Under the pieces are notes generated by a model, which did no database searches, was not told where the DNA came from, and saw nothing but the letters and a program-made list of their open reading frames with translations. 64,000 nucleotides of DNA, taken from Microbulbifer sp. THAF38 (lineage in GTDB: Bacteria; Pseudomonadota; Gammaproteobacteria; Pseudomonadales; Cellvibrionaceae). The stretch is from the NCBI RefSeq assembly GCF_009363535.1, contig NZ_CP045369.1, forward strand, positions 124,001-188,000. The letters are read 5' to 3'. The position numbers and the translations under genes are program-made. Below, one piece after another: positions 17,186 to 25,931 of this stretch. The first letter of the stretch is position 1. The number at the start of each line of letters is the position of its first letter.

Positions 17186-18168
17186 TAGCTATGAGTTGCT
17201 AATGGAAACCAAACCCTCTTTTTAACAGTAGATTTCTATAGTTCATGCTTTCCTGCCAAAGAGCTTTAATAGTGTGCTCAACTGAAGCTGGATCATATCA
17301 TTTGTCGACCAATGTCAAAATGGCAAACAACTATACTTAGAACCGATATATCAATCGGTAAGTTATCCAGTACAGGCGAAAAAACACCTGTGCAGAGATA
17401 GGAACAAGTGTACCGATTAAATGGAATTTTAAAGACTTTATGAAAACGGCATCGCGACTAAAGAGAGACAATCCTTCGTGTCTCACTGCAATACCCAGGC
17501 TATTGGGATATTTTCTATCGACACAAGAATGACACACGGAGTGGTGGTTTTATGATTAATTGCTTTTATTTCTCATGTGAAAGCGAATAAAGAATAACCA
17601 CCTAAACCATCACTCTTATGGATAACGCAAATTATCTAAGCTAAGGAGCATAAAAATATAGGCACAAAAATGATCTTATTGGATTTTATTCAGTTTGTTT
17701 TAGTGTCAAAGCTGCGTAAAATCGATAGATATTTATTGGTATTTTGCCGGAATTGGGTGGCCTTTTGTAGGTCGATGACCAAAGACCAAAGGGATTCGAG
17801 AGAATCAAGACCTCTAAGAGTTTTCTAAAGAACCATCTTCTCAAAGGAGAACGGTAGCGTGACGTAAGAGACAGTAAAAGGCGCTGACCCAAGGTGCAGC
17901 AACACCAGGGGCCAGCTGACCAAATTGATAAACCACCTATCAAAATGGCTATATGGATCATACGCTAGAAACCCGCTCGTCTTCAATAAAGTGGAGTACA
18001 TCCAGCGGCTTGGAGCGATTCCCCAAGCTCTGGGAGCGTTGTGTCTGCCTTTTCTTCTTCTATGCCTACCGTTCCCGCGCACCACCCCGTATTTCCTCAC
18101 AACGTTACTTTCTCAGCCTTCCACCACGGAGGGTTTACCCATGGTTTGAGTATCAGTAGGAAATAAAT
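17186..18168. other. Long gap without a supported gene
   Basis: Almost 1 kb. Several overlapping frames on both strands (17686-18159) lack ribosome sites and contradict each other, so none is called. A short hairpin ACCGAT-6-ATCGGT occurs at 17342-17359. The part near 17980-18150 is more GC-rich than its surroundings and may be the remnant of a gene. The csrA promoter must lie near the right end. Confidence 0.45.
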
Positions 18169-18357
18169 ATGTTGATCTTAAAGCGCCGGACTGGTGAAAA
18201 CTTAAGGATTGGAACCAATGTTTCAGTCACAGTATTGGAAGTTAAGGGGAATCAGGTGAAGATTGGGATACGCGCTCCTAAATCTCTATCGGTTCACCGT
18301 GAGGAAATATATATACGTCTTCAGAAGGGGCTGGCTTCGGGTAAAAAAAATCGCTGA
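18169..18357 (+). CDS. csrA: CsrA/RsmA family post-transcriptional regulator
   Basis: A 62-residue homodimeric RNA-binding protein that binds GGA motifs near ribosome sites and changes translation or stability of target mRNAs. The family pattern is complete: [34 protein letters not shown], and a basic tail. The start follows AGTAGGAAAT. It lies inside the AT-rich island between orphan genes and a defence pair, away from the usual alaS context of the housekeeping copy, so it is probably an accessory paralogue. Two overlapping palindromes follow it. Confidence 0.9.
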   Translation: MLILKRRTGENLRIGTNVSVTVLEVKGNQVKIGIRAPKSLSVHREEIYIRLQKGLASGKKNR

Positions 18358-18431
18358 GGACTTTATTGCAGTCGTGGTCTTGTATACGGATCATAGTAAA
18401 AGAATTCCTTGATCTGAGTTTGGGGTAGCTA

Positions 18432-18472
18432 AAATTCCATGGAATTTAATCTATTAGAGCTAATAGATTAAA
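18432..18472. repeat. Two overlapping palindromes downstream of csrA
   Basis: AAATTCCATGGAATTT (18432-18447) is a perfect 16-base palindrome. Overlapping its end, TTTAATCTATTAG (18445-18457) is perfectly complementary to 18460-18472 around a two-base centre. They lie about 75 bases after the csrA stop. They could be a protein-binding site, an attenuator with alternative folds, or a recombination site. Confidence 0.55.
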
Positions 18473-18757
18473 TAAATTTCAGAATTTAATGAAGTTCATA
18501 CTAAAGGACTTGTAATTACTTTAAGAAAATTATTTATACGATGTTAGTTAATTTGGTACTTATTATTTACTGGTTCGCAATAGGTTATACCTGATAAGCC
18601 ATGGTATTTTTTAATACAATTTAAGTTTGTAAGAATTGTAGAATGTAAATTTTTTTATATGTTACTTTCTTGGCCCATTGTTGTTTAATTTACCATGCTT
18701 GTATTTTGATAAATTAAAGTTTGCGCACAACATAATACTGGTAAATTCTTGGAGTAA

Positions 18758-18883
18758 ATTATTTGTGGTTATAAACCAGGAAGTATCAGAATTGGTAATT
18801 TAACAGGTTTTCCTATAGTGTTACTTGATGATGGGAGTATTATATTTTGTGAAAATATGACACCATTGTTTTTCTACTTTTAG
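18758..18883 (+). pseudogene. Possible remnant of a coding sequence
   Basis: The frame is open between stops at 18755 and 18881 and reads ICGYKPGSIRIGNLTGFP then IVLLDDGSIIFCENM. This looks like real protein in otherwise non-coding DNA. It has no normal start codon, although TTGGAG lies just upstream of ATT. The GFP-x-LDDGS pattern reminds me of the N-terminus of tyrosine recombinases in mobile elements, but the stretch is too short to be sure. Confidence 0.25.
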
Positions 18884-19252
18884 TGCAATACTTTCTTTTG
18901 ATTTAAAATTTATGGAATCTGTTAGGTTTCGTATTTAATGATTTTTTTACAGCTATAAATATACATGATTTTTTGATTTTCCATGCCTCTGACTAAATAA
19001 TGGTAAATGTCAAGCAAATTATTGTTCCTTTAGTTTATAGAGTAGTTCTTTGTCTTTGGTGCAATTAATTTTTTGAGATACCTATTTCCAATATGAAGAT
19101 AGGTGGTTAATTTCCATCACTATTAATCTGTAGGGGTTTAGCAGTAGTTATGTGTAAGGTCAAATAAATTGATTGTCATGACTTGTTTACACTAGACTGC
19201 AACTATAAGATATTGCATAGTTTCGTCAGATGCAGCGCCGCCGAGTAATAAT

Positions 19253-20548
19253 ATGAAGATCGATTCACTTACAATACAAAATTTTAAGTGCTTTGAGCAT
19301 TTAGAGCTAAATTTTGACTCCAATTTTAATATATTAATTGGTGACAATGCGAGCGGAAAGACATCGATTCTTGATGCTGCTTCGTTTGTAGTTGGAACTT
19401 ATTTTATCGGAGCTCGAAAAGCAACTAATGATAGCAAAATAGAGTTAAGACCACTTAAGTCTTCAGAGAAACGTCGCGTGCTTTCACCAACTGAAATTAA
19501 CTATAAATTGCCATTCAATATTCAGACATCGATTACCCTTAATAATAAAGATTTTTTCTGGTCCAGAGGTACCGACAAAGTTTCCGGTGGTTCAACTACA
19601 TACAAGGAGGCAGCAAGCTTCATTAATGAAGCTAAGTCATTGTGCAGCAATATGTTCAATGAATATGATGAAACTAATCTGCCTTTGATTGCATATTACG
19701 GTACTGAGCGACTTTTTAATGAGCGTTCTCAACGGAGTATAGAAAAGAAAGTAACTGCAAAGACTGATGGTTATGATAGTGCTCTTGATCCAAGAGCACT
19801 TGAGGAAAGGTTTATTTCTTGGTTTGCAAATGAAGAAGATGAGGTTCTGAAGTTTAATAAAGATAAGGGTCTATACAATGCTTTTGTGGAGGCTATAAGT
19901 ATAATGGTCCCAGCTTGGCAAAAGATTCGCTTCAGTTGGGCTCATGATACTGTATTGGGTTTGATGGATGATGGAAACTGGACCTCTTTCGATATGCTGA
20001 GTAGTGGATATAAGAGTATTGTTCGATTGGCTGGAGATATTGCATATCGAGCAATAAAACTGAATCCTCACTTGGCAATTAGAGCCGTAAAAGATACTAA
20101 AGGGGTTGTGTTAATTGATGAAATTGATATGCATCTTCATCCATCTTGGCAGAAACAAGTTGTTAGTTTGCTAAAGCAGACATTTCCAAAAATTCAGTTT
20201 ATAGTCACTTCCCATTCTCCATTTATTATTCAATCTGCGAAGAATCATGAATTGATAAAGTTTGGAGAAAATAGAGTCTACTCTATTTCTGAAAATGTGG
20301 CCTTAAAAGGACTTGAAGAAATTGTTGAAGATGAAATGGATGTTAAGAATCCTAGAAGAAGTGCAAAATATCAGAAATACTTAAATTTATCAGAAAAATA
20401 TTTCTCACTTGTTAAAGGAGATAGACCAGTAAATGAAGAATCCATTGAAGATGTCAAGAACAAACTGGATGAAATTGAAATGGAATTTAGGGATGACCCT
20501 GTTTTAGTTGCTCTCTTGAAAGTAGAGCGTAAACTAGGGAAATTGTAA
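19253..20548 (+). CDS. ptuA: PtuA-like AAA/ABC ATPase of a Septu-type defence system
   Basis: A 431-residue RecF/SMC-like ATPase. It has Walker A GDNASGKTS (about residues 30-38), an ABC-signature-like segment LSSGYKSIVRL, Walker B GVVLIDEIDMHLHPSWQKQ, and the switch His in IVTSHSPF. There is no Toprim domain, so it is not an OLD nuclease. It overlaps the next gene, an HNH nuclease, by one base (TAATG). This ATPase-HNH pairing is the Septu arrangement, in which the ATPase controls the nuclease during phage infection. It lies in an AT-rich island, which also fits. No reverse transcriptase is nearby, so it is not a retron-linked version. Confidence 0.75.
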   Translation: MKIDSLTIQNFKCFEHLELNFDSNFNILIGDNASGKTSILDAASFVVGTYFIGARKATNDSKIELRPLKSSEKRRVLSPTEINYKLPFNIQTSITLNNKDFFWSRGTDKVSGGSTTYKEAASFINEAKSLCSNMFNEYDETNLPLIAYYGTERLFNERSQRSIEKKVTAKTDGYDSALDPRALEERFISWFANEEDEVLKFNKDKGLYNAFVEAISIMVPAWQKIRFSWAHDTVLGLMDDGNWTSFDMLSSGYKSIVRLAGDIAYRAIKLNPHLAIRAVKDTKGVVLIDEIDMHLHPSWQKQVVSLLKQTFPKIQFIVTSHSPFIIQSAKNHELIKFGENRVYSISENVALKGLEEIVEDEMDVKNPRRSAKYQKYLNLSEKYFSLVKGDRPVNEESIEDVKNKLDEIEMEFRDDPVLVALLKVERKLGKL

Positions 20549-21180
20549 TGAGACCTATAACCAAATCAAAATACAAACCATCTTCGTATATATTTGACCC
20601 TTACTCTAGCGCAAAAGATGAATTGATTTCAGCGCTCGGAAGTTATTGCAGCTATTGTGAACGACCAGGTTACTTTTCTGCGATAGATGTTGAGCATATC
20701 AGAGATAAAAATACGTATCCCAACCGTAAATTACTATGGCGTAATTTTTTACTTGGCTGCAAGAACTGTAATCCAATTAAGAGCACTAATAGTATTCTGA
20801 ATATGTTTTTCCCAACTGTACACAACACTTTCAAGATTTTTATCTATGATAGACATGGAGGTGTGAGTGTTAACCAGGCAGTATTAGGGTCAGAAGTAGA
20901 TGAAATAAAAGCTAAAAATCTTATCGAGTTAGTAGGTCTAGATCGAACTCCTGGGCACCCAAAATATAGCAACAAAGATAAAAGATGGAGTGAAAGAAAG
21001 GATGTCTACATGTTAGCGGAAAAGTACTTAGATAAATATCATCATGAGTTGATTGATCCAGACACAATCATTGACTTGGCCCTTGCTAAGGGCTTTTGGT
21101 CTATTTGGATGAGCGTTTTCGCAGATAAAGTGGAAATTGTTGATTTATTAGTAGAGCGCTTTACTGGAACCAAAATTTAG
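20548..21180 (+). CDS. ptuB: PtuB-like HNH endonuclease of the Septu-type system
   Basis: A 210-residue protein. The zinc/HNH region is clear: CSYCERPG (first Cys pair), DVEHIRDK (catalytic His), then WRNFLLGCKNCN (Asn and second Cys pair). The N-terminus MRPITKS and this layout match HNH proteins that accompany AAA ATPases in defence loci. Its start codon overlaps the stop of the ATPase gene, so the two are translationally coupled. The C-terminal 100 residues are helical and unassigned. The likely role is cleavage of nucleic acid when the ATPase senses infection. Confidence 0.75.
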   Translation: MRPITKSKYKPSSYIFDPYSSAKDELISALGSYCSYCERPGYFSAIDVEHIRDKNTYPNRKLLWRNFLLGCKNCNPIKSTNSILNMFFPTVHNTFKIFIYDRHGGVSVNQAVLGSEVDEIKAKNLIELVGLDRTPGHPKYSNKDKRWSERKDVYMLAEKYLDKYHHELIDPDTIIDLALAKGFWSIWMSVFADKVEIVDLLVERFTGTKI

Positions 21181-21212
21181 ATTTGCATTATAATGAAACT
21201 GGGCATAACACC

Positions 21213-21725
21213 TCAAGAGGTGCGCTTTAACGGATGCCTATTAGTTGATTTGTTACACATTTCTAGAAGACTAATTATATATTCATTTTCCATTATGGAA
21301 TTTAGTGAATTTACCTTTTCCGTTGCCCCTAAAAATGCAAATATCAACGCGATCGAAGCTACTATAGCTGGAAATAGATCATTGTTTGTATTAGTAAATG
21401 ACAAAGCACTACCTAACCCAACAAAGGACATGAGCCATAATAATGTTGTGATGAAGTCACTTCGTTCCTTTAGATGCGAATTCGCTTGCTTTCTAGCAAG
21501 AATTTCAATTTCAACTTCCCGAGACATCGCAGGATCACTATTGATAGATTCTACCCAAGCGATTCCACTTGTGGCGATATTTCTGCGTATATCTTCTTGA
21601 TTTGATTTGTAGACAATTGATCCAATTAATCTTGAAACAAATGCTCTTACAGTAAGTTGAAACTCCTTATTTAAGTTTCTTTGCTCTTGTAAATGTAAAT
21701 CGATTATTTTCTTCAGTTTGCTCAT
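21213..21725 (-). CDS. Hypothetical membrane protein convergent to the Septu pair (170 aa)
   Basis: Not recognised. Met at 21725 is preferred because AGGAAAGCTC precedes it; an upstream Met at 21749 is possible. The N-terminal 90 residues are a charged helical domain. Two membrane helices follow (DFITTLLWLMSFVGLGSAL and IVASIALIFAFLGATE), then a short charged tail. The gene ends 32 bases from ptuB in the opposite direction. It could be part of the same island module, but there is no direct evidence. Confidence 0.55.
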   Translation of the reverse strand: MSKLKKIIDLHLQEQRNLNKEFQLTVRAFVSRLIGSIVYKSNQEDIRRNIATSGIAWVESINSDPAMSREVEIEILARKQANSHLKERSDFITTLLWLMSFVGLGSALSFTNTNNDLFPAIVASIALIFAFLGATEKVNSLNSIMENEYIISLLEMCNKSTNRHPLKRTS

Positions 21726-21749
21726 GAGCTTTCCTGCGTGTAGGGTCAC

Positions 21750-22202
21750 AAAGTATTGGTACTTTGAGCGTATTGTTGTTTATCATGTACAGTTTCGAGC
21801 CGAAAGAAAATTATTATATGAATTATATTTTCTATTGCATTAATTCAGATACGCCTCTAATAAAATGAAAAAAATAAATCATCAGGTTACCTAGGGATGG
21901 CACAAAATTTCTCTAGTAGATTTATCTGAGAAGTAATATAGCCTGTTATTTTTTGATTGGGGTTTGAATTGTAAGGAATCTTCAAGTCTGTGAATGGATC
22001 TCTCTGGCGCTATTAGATGCTTTTTGATCTTTGATGTTAATAATATAATAATTCATCAGGAAATGTTCAGTGTATATACTCAGCAAAATGAAAGTATAAC
22101 AGATGATATCGCCTAAATTTCATTGCTGAGGCAGAGTACTCAATAAGACGTACTGGACCAGGATGTTCGTAACTAGGAACCACTATACCGAAAGATCTAA
22201 CC
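21750..22202. other. AT-rich gap at the right edge of the island
   Basis: No supported ORF, RNA or clear repeat. The composition changes from AT-rich to GC-rich near 22200, which probably marks the island boundary. No attachment-site repeat was recognised. Confidence 0.45.
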
Positions 22203-23499
22203 TCAACCACTAGAAGAAAACAACGCCGCCACCGCCAACAAAGTAGCCACCCAAATCCCACAAAGAATCTTCCAAAACAAAGAGGCATCCCCTTTTTCAG
22301 TAGGATCTTCCCTTAAGTAATCCGGGTTGGGATTAGCGAGGTCGCGCATAAACTCTGTAAGCGTGGAATAGCGCTGTTCCAGGTCGATACTGCATCCGCG
22401 TTCCAGGGCGCGGTCGAACCAGATGGGGACTACGGGATTAAACTGGCTGGCGGTGCGGTAGCGCAGGCGTTCGAAGTCGGCATGGGCGCGGCAGTTCTCG
22501 ATTTCCTCTCCGTAGGGCAGTTCGCCGGTAAACATTTCGTAGGCAATAGTGGCGAGGGCATAGATATCGCCGCGAATACCGCTGTTGTGCCCGAGGATAT
22601 AGTGGGGGTCGGAATAGCTGGCGGTGCCCAGTGCTTCCGGGTGCTTCTGGGTGTTCTAGGGGCGGAAAATCTCGGCACTGCCGGCCACATAGACTGAGTC
22701 GAAGTCGATAATTTTTACCCGCCCGTCGCCGTCGATCATGATATTGGCCGGGCGCAAATTCTGGTGAATGGTTTCCTGATCGTGGAAGGCCTGTAGCCCG
22801 GTGGCAATCTCCTTAAGGAGTCGAAATGCCTCCGCCGGTTTGGGAAAGCGGTTATTGGTGATCCACTGCTCCAGGATGCTGCCCTGTACATACTCCATCA
22901 GGTAATAGAGCACGGTGCGCGGGCGGGTCTGGCGGTGCAGGCACACCACTTGGGGACTGCGAATAGGCCTATCCACTCCTCCTGAATAAAGCGGTCGATA
23001 TAGTGGATATCGTCCTCGTAATTTACCGAGGGGGTTTTCATTACCAGGATTTCGCCGGTAGCACTGTCGCGCACCAGGTACAGTTGGCTGCGCTGGGAGG
23101 AGAACAGCTCCCGTTCCACCTGGTAGCCATCCAATACCATGCCCGGTTCCAACTCTGGCGGAAAGGGTAGGCGGGTAAGCTGGCGGCTGTAGTCGTCCAG
23201 GGTGGTTTGTGGCAATGCTTTTACCTTAACCACTAATGCGGAGAGGTTATAGTCACTGCCGTTTTCCTCGGCGAGGCGCACCAGGGTTTCCGCAGTTTCC
23301 TGTTCGCTTGTTTGTGTATCTGCCAGCAGCTCGCGCAGCAAGTCCTGCTTGATAAAGTCGTGCACGCCGTCGCTGGTAATTAGCAGCACATCGTCCTTAG
23401 CCAGGCTGAGCTGGCCGTAATCCACTTGCAAGCCGGTCTTCACTAGACGCAAAGCTTCAAGGGTTTCCAGTAAGAAAAGGGGCGCATCTTCCTGGTGTT
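22203..23499 (-). pseudogene. Decayed PP2C phosphatase / Ser-Thr protein kinase fusion
   Basis: Three pieces form one gene. The 5' piece (about 23499-22970) has the end of a PP2C domain (LLITSDGVHDF, then ENGSDYNLSALVV) followed by the start of a kinase domain. A frameshift near 22970 leads to the piece with YYLMEYVQGS and IHQNLRPANIM. A TAG at 22656-22658 interrupts it, and the same frame then runs on to the C-terminal membrane helix and the stop at 22203. The PP2C N-terminus (about 150 residues) is missing. The kinase HRD motif is HQN and DFG reads DFD, so the active site has also drifted. From memory, intact fusions of this kind are neighbours of nitrate assimilation genes in related bacteria, which suits the narK/moa context. 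Confidence 0.85.
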
Positions 23500-24286
23500 A
23501 CAGATAAAAGACTGGCTGGGGCGAGAGTGGATACGACCAATTTACGTAGGGCATAGCGTTCATAGTGGTGTTATTCGAATTCTTTGTGCCTAAAGACACA
23601 CGTTATAGACGAAGTCGCTAGCTGGTGAAAACTCGTCACTATCTAAGTGCACTGATGCAGATCAAGATGCGGCGTGATGAGCTCTATTACCATTGTGTCT
23701 TCGGCAGTTTTATCGAGTTTTTACTGGCCGGCCTAATGACTACCTGACGGTGTACGAAGTATTTGCTCAGGGGGCGATGGCGCTGACACCACGGTTTGTG
23801 ACCTTGTCCAGTTCACCGCGTGCTTTAGAGTGCTGCTGGCCCTGACCGCTATGCCTTTTATTGGTGCCAGTATGACGATTCAAGGGGTGGAACGGGATGT
23901 GCATCTAAGGACGGTGTCAGTATCGAGCCAGTAACGAATAAAACTGAGGTAGGCATTGAGTTGTTTACCCTGAGGTTACTGGTGTTGGTGATTGGTGTCG
24001 CACAGGATTCAGTGAATATTCAGAATTCGGCGTTTATGTTGCTCTGCGGTGTGCAGTAAGTTTGTCTGTAGGTAATGAACCTGGCAATTCTGATGGAGCA
24101 CTCTCAACAGTGTTTGACTTCGCCGGCAAAATAATTTTTTGCATGAGGATGCGAGTCACTTTGCGGCTTTGCCTGCTAGGTAGTGCCAACTACCAATCTA
24201 GAATTCTGTGTGTGTAGGCGGGCAGGAAGTATTATTTTTTCTACTGAAAAAAACTGTGGTTTCAACCACGCCTGAAAAATTGTAAT
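23500..24286. other. Decayed DNA between the dead kinase and the porin
   Basis: Composition is gene-like, but every frame is interrupted. Short readable bits such as LYYHCVFGSFIEFLLAGL and LLALTAMPFIGASMTIQ on the plus strand look like membrane protein remnants in different frames. No parent gene could be named. The porin promoter lies at the right end. Confidence 0.4.
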
Positions 24287-24325
24287 TTGTCTCTGTTCAC
24301 TCCGTTGTTACTAAGGAAAAACGTA

Positions 24326-25549
24326 ATGACCATTTCCAGATTTCCAAAAATTTTCGGTACTCTACTGTTGGGGGCCTGTAGCACTGTCGCATTGCAGGCT
24401 GCTGCACAGGAGGGTGAAAATGCCACTCTTGCCGATGCCCTGAAATCCGGTGAGGCGCACTTAAATCTCCGCTATCGCGTAGAGATTGTCGACCAGGAAG
24501 ATTTTGATCAGGATGGCATTAATGGGGATGCTACAGCATCTACTCTGAGAACTCGCCTTAACTGGCTAAGTGGTAGTTACCATGGCTTTAGTGGTTTTCT
24601 AGAGTTGGATGATGTTACTGCTGTTGGCAATGACAATTACAACTCCACCGTCAACGATAAAACCAATTATCCGGTGGTTGCTGATCCGGATGGTACCGAG
24701 GTTAACCAGGCCTACGTTCGCTATAACGGTGTGAACTCTGTAATTACTGCTGGTCGCCAGCGCATCAATCTGGATAACCAGCGCTTCGTCGGTGGGGTTG
24801 GCTGGAGACAGAATGAGCAGACCTACGATGGTGTGCGCTACCAGTATGGCAGTGCTGACAGCCTGCAGCTGGACTACAGCTACATTTACAATGTGAACCG
24901 TATTTTCGGTGAGGACAGCGCGAACGCCGAATTTGAAGGCAATATTCAATTACTGCACGCCAGTTATCCGCTGGTCGAGGGGCATAAGATTAGCGGCTTT
25001 GCCTATAACCTCGACCTGGAAAATGCCAAGAGTAATTCAAGCCATACTTACGGTGTGGATTACGAAGGAGATTTTGGCCTGTTGAATGCCAACCTGAGCT
25101 ATGCACGTCAGAGCGATACGGGTGATAACCAACAAGACTACAGCGCAAACTATTACCTGGCAGAACTGGGTGCGGAAAAGGGACTGCTAAGTGCTAAAGT
25201 CGGTTATGAAGTACTGGGTTCTGATAACGGCGTTGGTTTCAAAACTCCACTGGCCACACTGCATAAGTTTCAGGGTTATACCGATCAATTCCTGGCGACT
25301 CCTGCTGATGGTATTGAGGACCTGTATGCCTCAGCTGCCGTAAAAGTCGCTGGAGGCAAGCTGAATATGGTCTACCATAACTTCGATGCAAACGAAAACT
25401 CAACGGATTATGGTCATGAATGGAATGTGAGCTATGGCCGTAATCTCACTGAAGATATTTCTTTGTTAGTTAAGTACGCTTCCTACCAAGCGCATCAGTA
25501 CAAACTGGATACCGACAAGTTTTGGTTGATGGTGAGCGCTAACTTCTAA
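24326..25549 (+). CDS. Outer-membrane porin-like protein (alginate-export-like beta barrel)
   Basis: ATG 24326 is chosen over the in-frame upstream start because AAGGAAAAACGT precedes it and a signal peptide then begins correctly (MTISRFPKIFG...; cleavage near LQAAAQ). The 407-residue protein consists of alternating amphipathic strands with aromatic girdles (for example LNLRYRVEIVDQEDF and VITAGRQRINLDNQRFVGG) and ends in an outer-membrane C-terminal signature with terminal Phe (WLMVSANF). The RQRI-LDNQRFVG region resembles the alginate_exp/AlgE-like porin family. Position ahead of moaA and in the nitrate cluster suggests uptake of a small anion, possibly nitrate or nitrite, which is inference. 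Confidence 0.8.
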   Translation: MTISRFPKIFGTLLLGACSTVALQAAAQEGENATLADALKSGEAHLNLRYRVEIVDQEDFDQDGINGDATASTLRTRLNWLSGSYHGFSGFLELDDVTAVGNDNYNSTVNDKTNYPVVADPDGTEVNQAYVRYNGVNSVITAGRQRINLDNQRFVGGVGWRQNEQTYDGVRYQYGSADSLQLDYSYIYNVNRIFGEDSANAEFEGNIQLLHASYPLVEGHKISGFAYNLDLENAKSNSSHTYGVDYEGDFGLLNANLSYARQSDTGDNQQDYSANYYLAELGAEKGLLSAKVGYEVLGSDNGVGFKTPLATLHKFQGYTDQFLATPADGIEDLYASAAVKVAGGKLNMVYHNFDANENSTDYGHEWNVSYGRNLTEDISLLVKYASYQAHQYKLDTDKFWLMVSANF

Positions 25550-25585
25550 GGTTGGCCTGAAACAAGCTGCCTTATAAATATTGAT

Positions 25586-25616
25586 AAACCCCGGCATTGG
25601 CCGGGGTTTTGCTTTT
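25586..25616 (+). terminator. Intrinsic terminator of the porin gene
   Basis: AAACCCCGGC (25586-25595) pairs with GCCGGGGTTT (25600-25609) around ATTG and is followed by TGCTTTTTA. Strong, typical rho-independent terminator. Confidence 0.85.
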
Positions 25617-25839
25617 TATATGGCTAATTTTTTGTAAGCACTTTCATCGCGTTTTCGAATTTTCTTTAATTTATAGTTTCGACCTTTCTTTTGCATTATT
25701 TAGGTGCAAATAAAAAAAGAATGAGCTTTTTTGCTTCATCACAGGGCGTGCATATTTTATTCGAGCATAAATTTAATACCCTGTTACACTGGCATCCGTT
25801 TAAACACCGAGTACCGCAATCTAAACAGCAATACCTAAT

Positions 25840-25931
25840 GGTACTTCTGCATGGTTTCGGCACCGTGGCTGTAATAGCCACCAGGGTTGGGTAGGAAACT
25901 GCACAGCCTCCCGACATTGGAAAGGCGTTTA
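25840..25931 (+). promoter_or_regulatory. Candidate molybdenum-cofactor (Moco) riboswitch
   Basis: The leader directly before moaA contains a hairpin GTGGCT-5-AGCCAC (25865-25881) and ends in GCACAGCCTCCCGACATTGG just upstream of the start. The position and the conserved-looking 3' part resemble the Moco RNA motif that controls moaA in gammaproteobacteria. I judged this by eye from memory of the motif and did not fit the complete consensus. Confidence 0.45.

Larger units (their letters stand above)
18358..19252. other. AT-rich gap before the Septu-like operon
   Basis: About 900 bases, very AT-rich. It contains the two palindromes at 18432-18472 and one possible coding remnant at 18758-18883. 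No reverse transcriptase or complete gene is present. The promoter of the ATPase gene should be close to 19252. Confidence 0.5.

Noticed and set aside
17686..18159. Overlapping frames of 67-91 codons on both strands before csrA
   Set aside because: They conflict with each other, lack ribosome sites and do not resemble known proteins.
18358..21180. A retron with PtuAB effectors
   Set aside because: No reverse transcriptase ORF or recognisable msr-msd structure lies near the ATPase-HNH pair.
21193..21600. A plus-strand gene after ptuB
   Set aside because: It is antisense to the membrane protein gene at 21213-21725, which has a good ribosome site and membrane helices.
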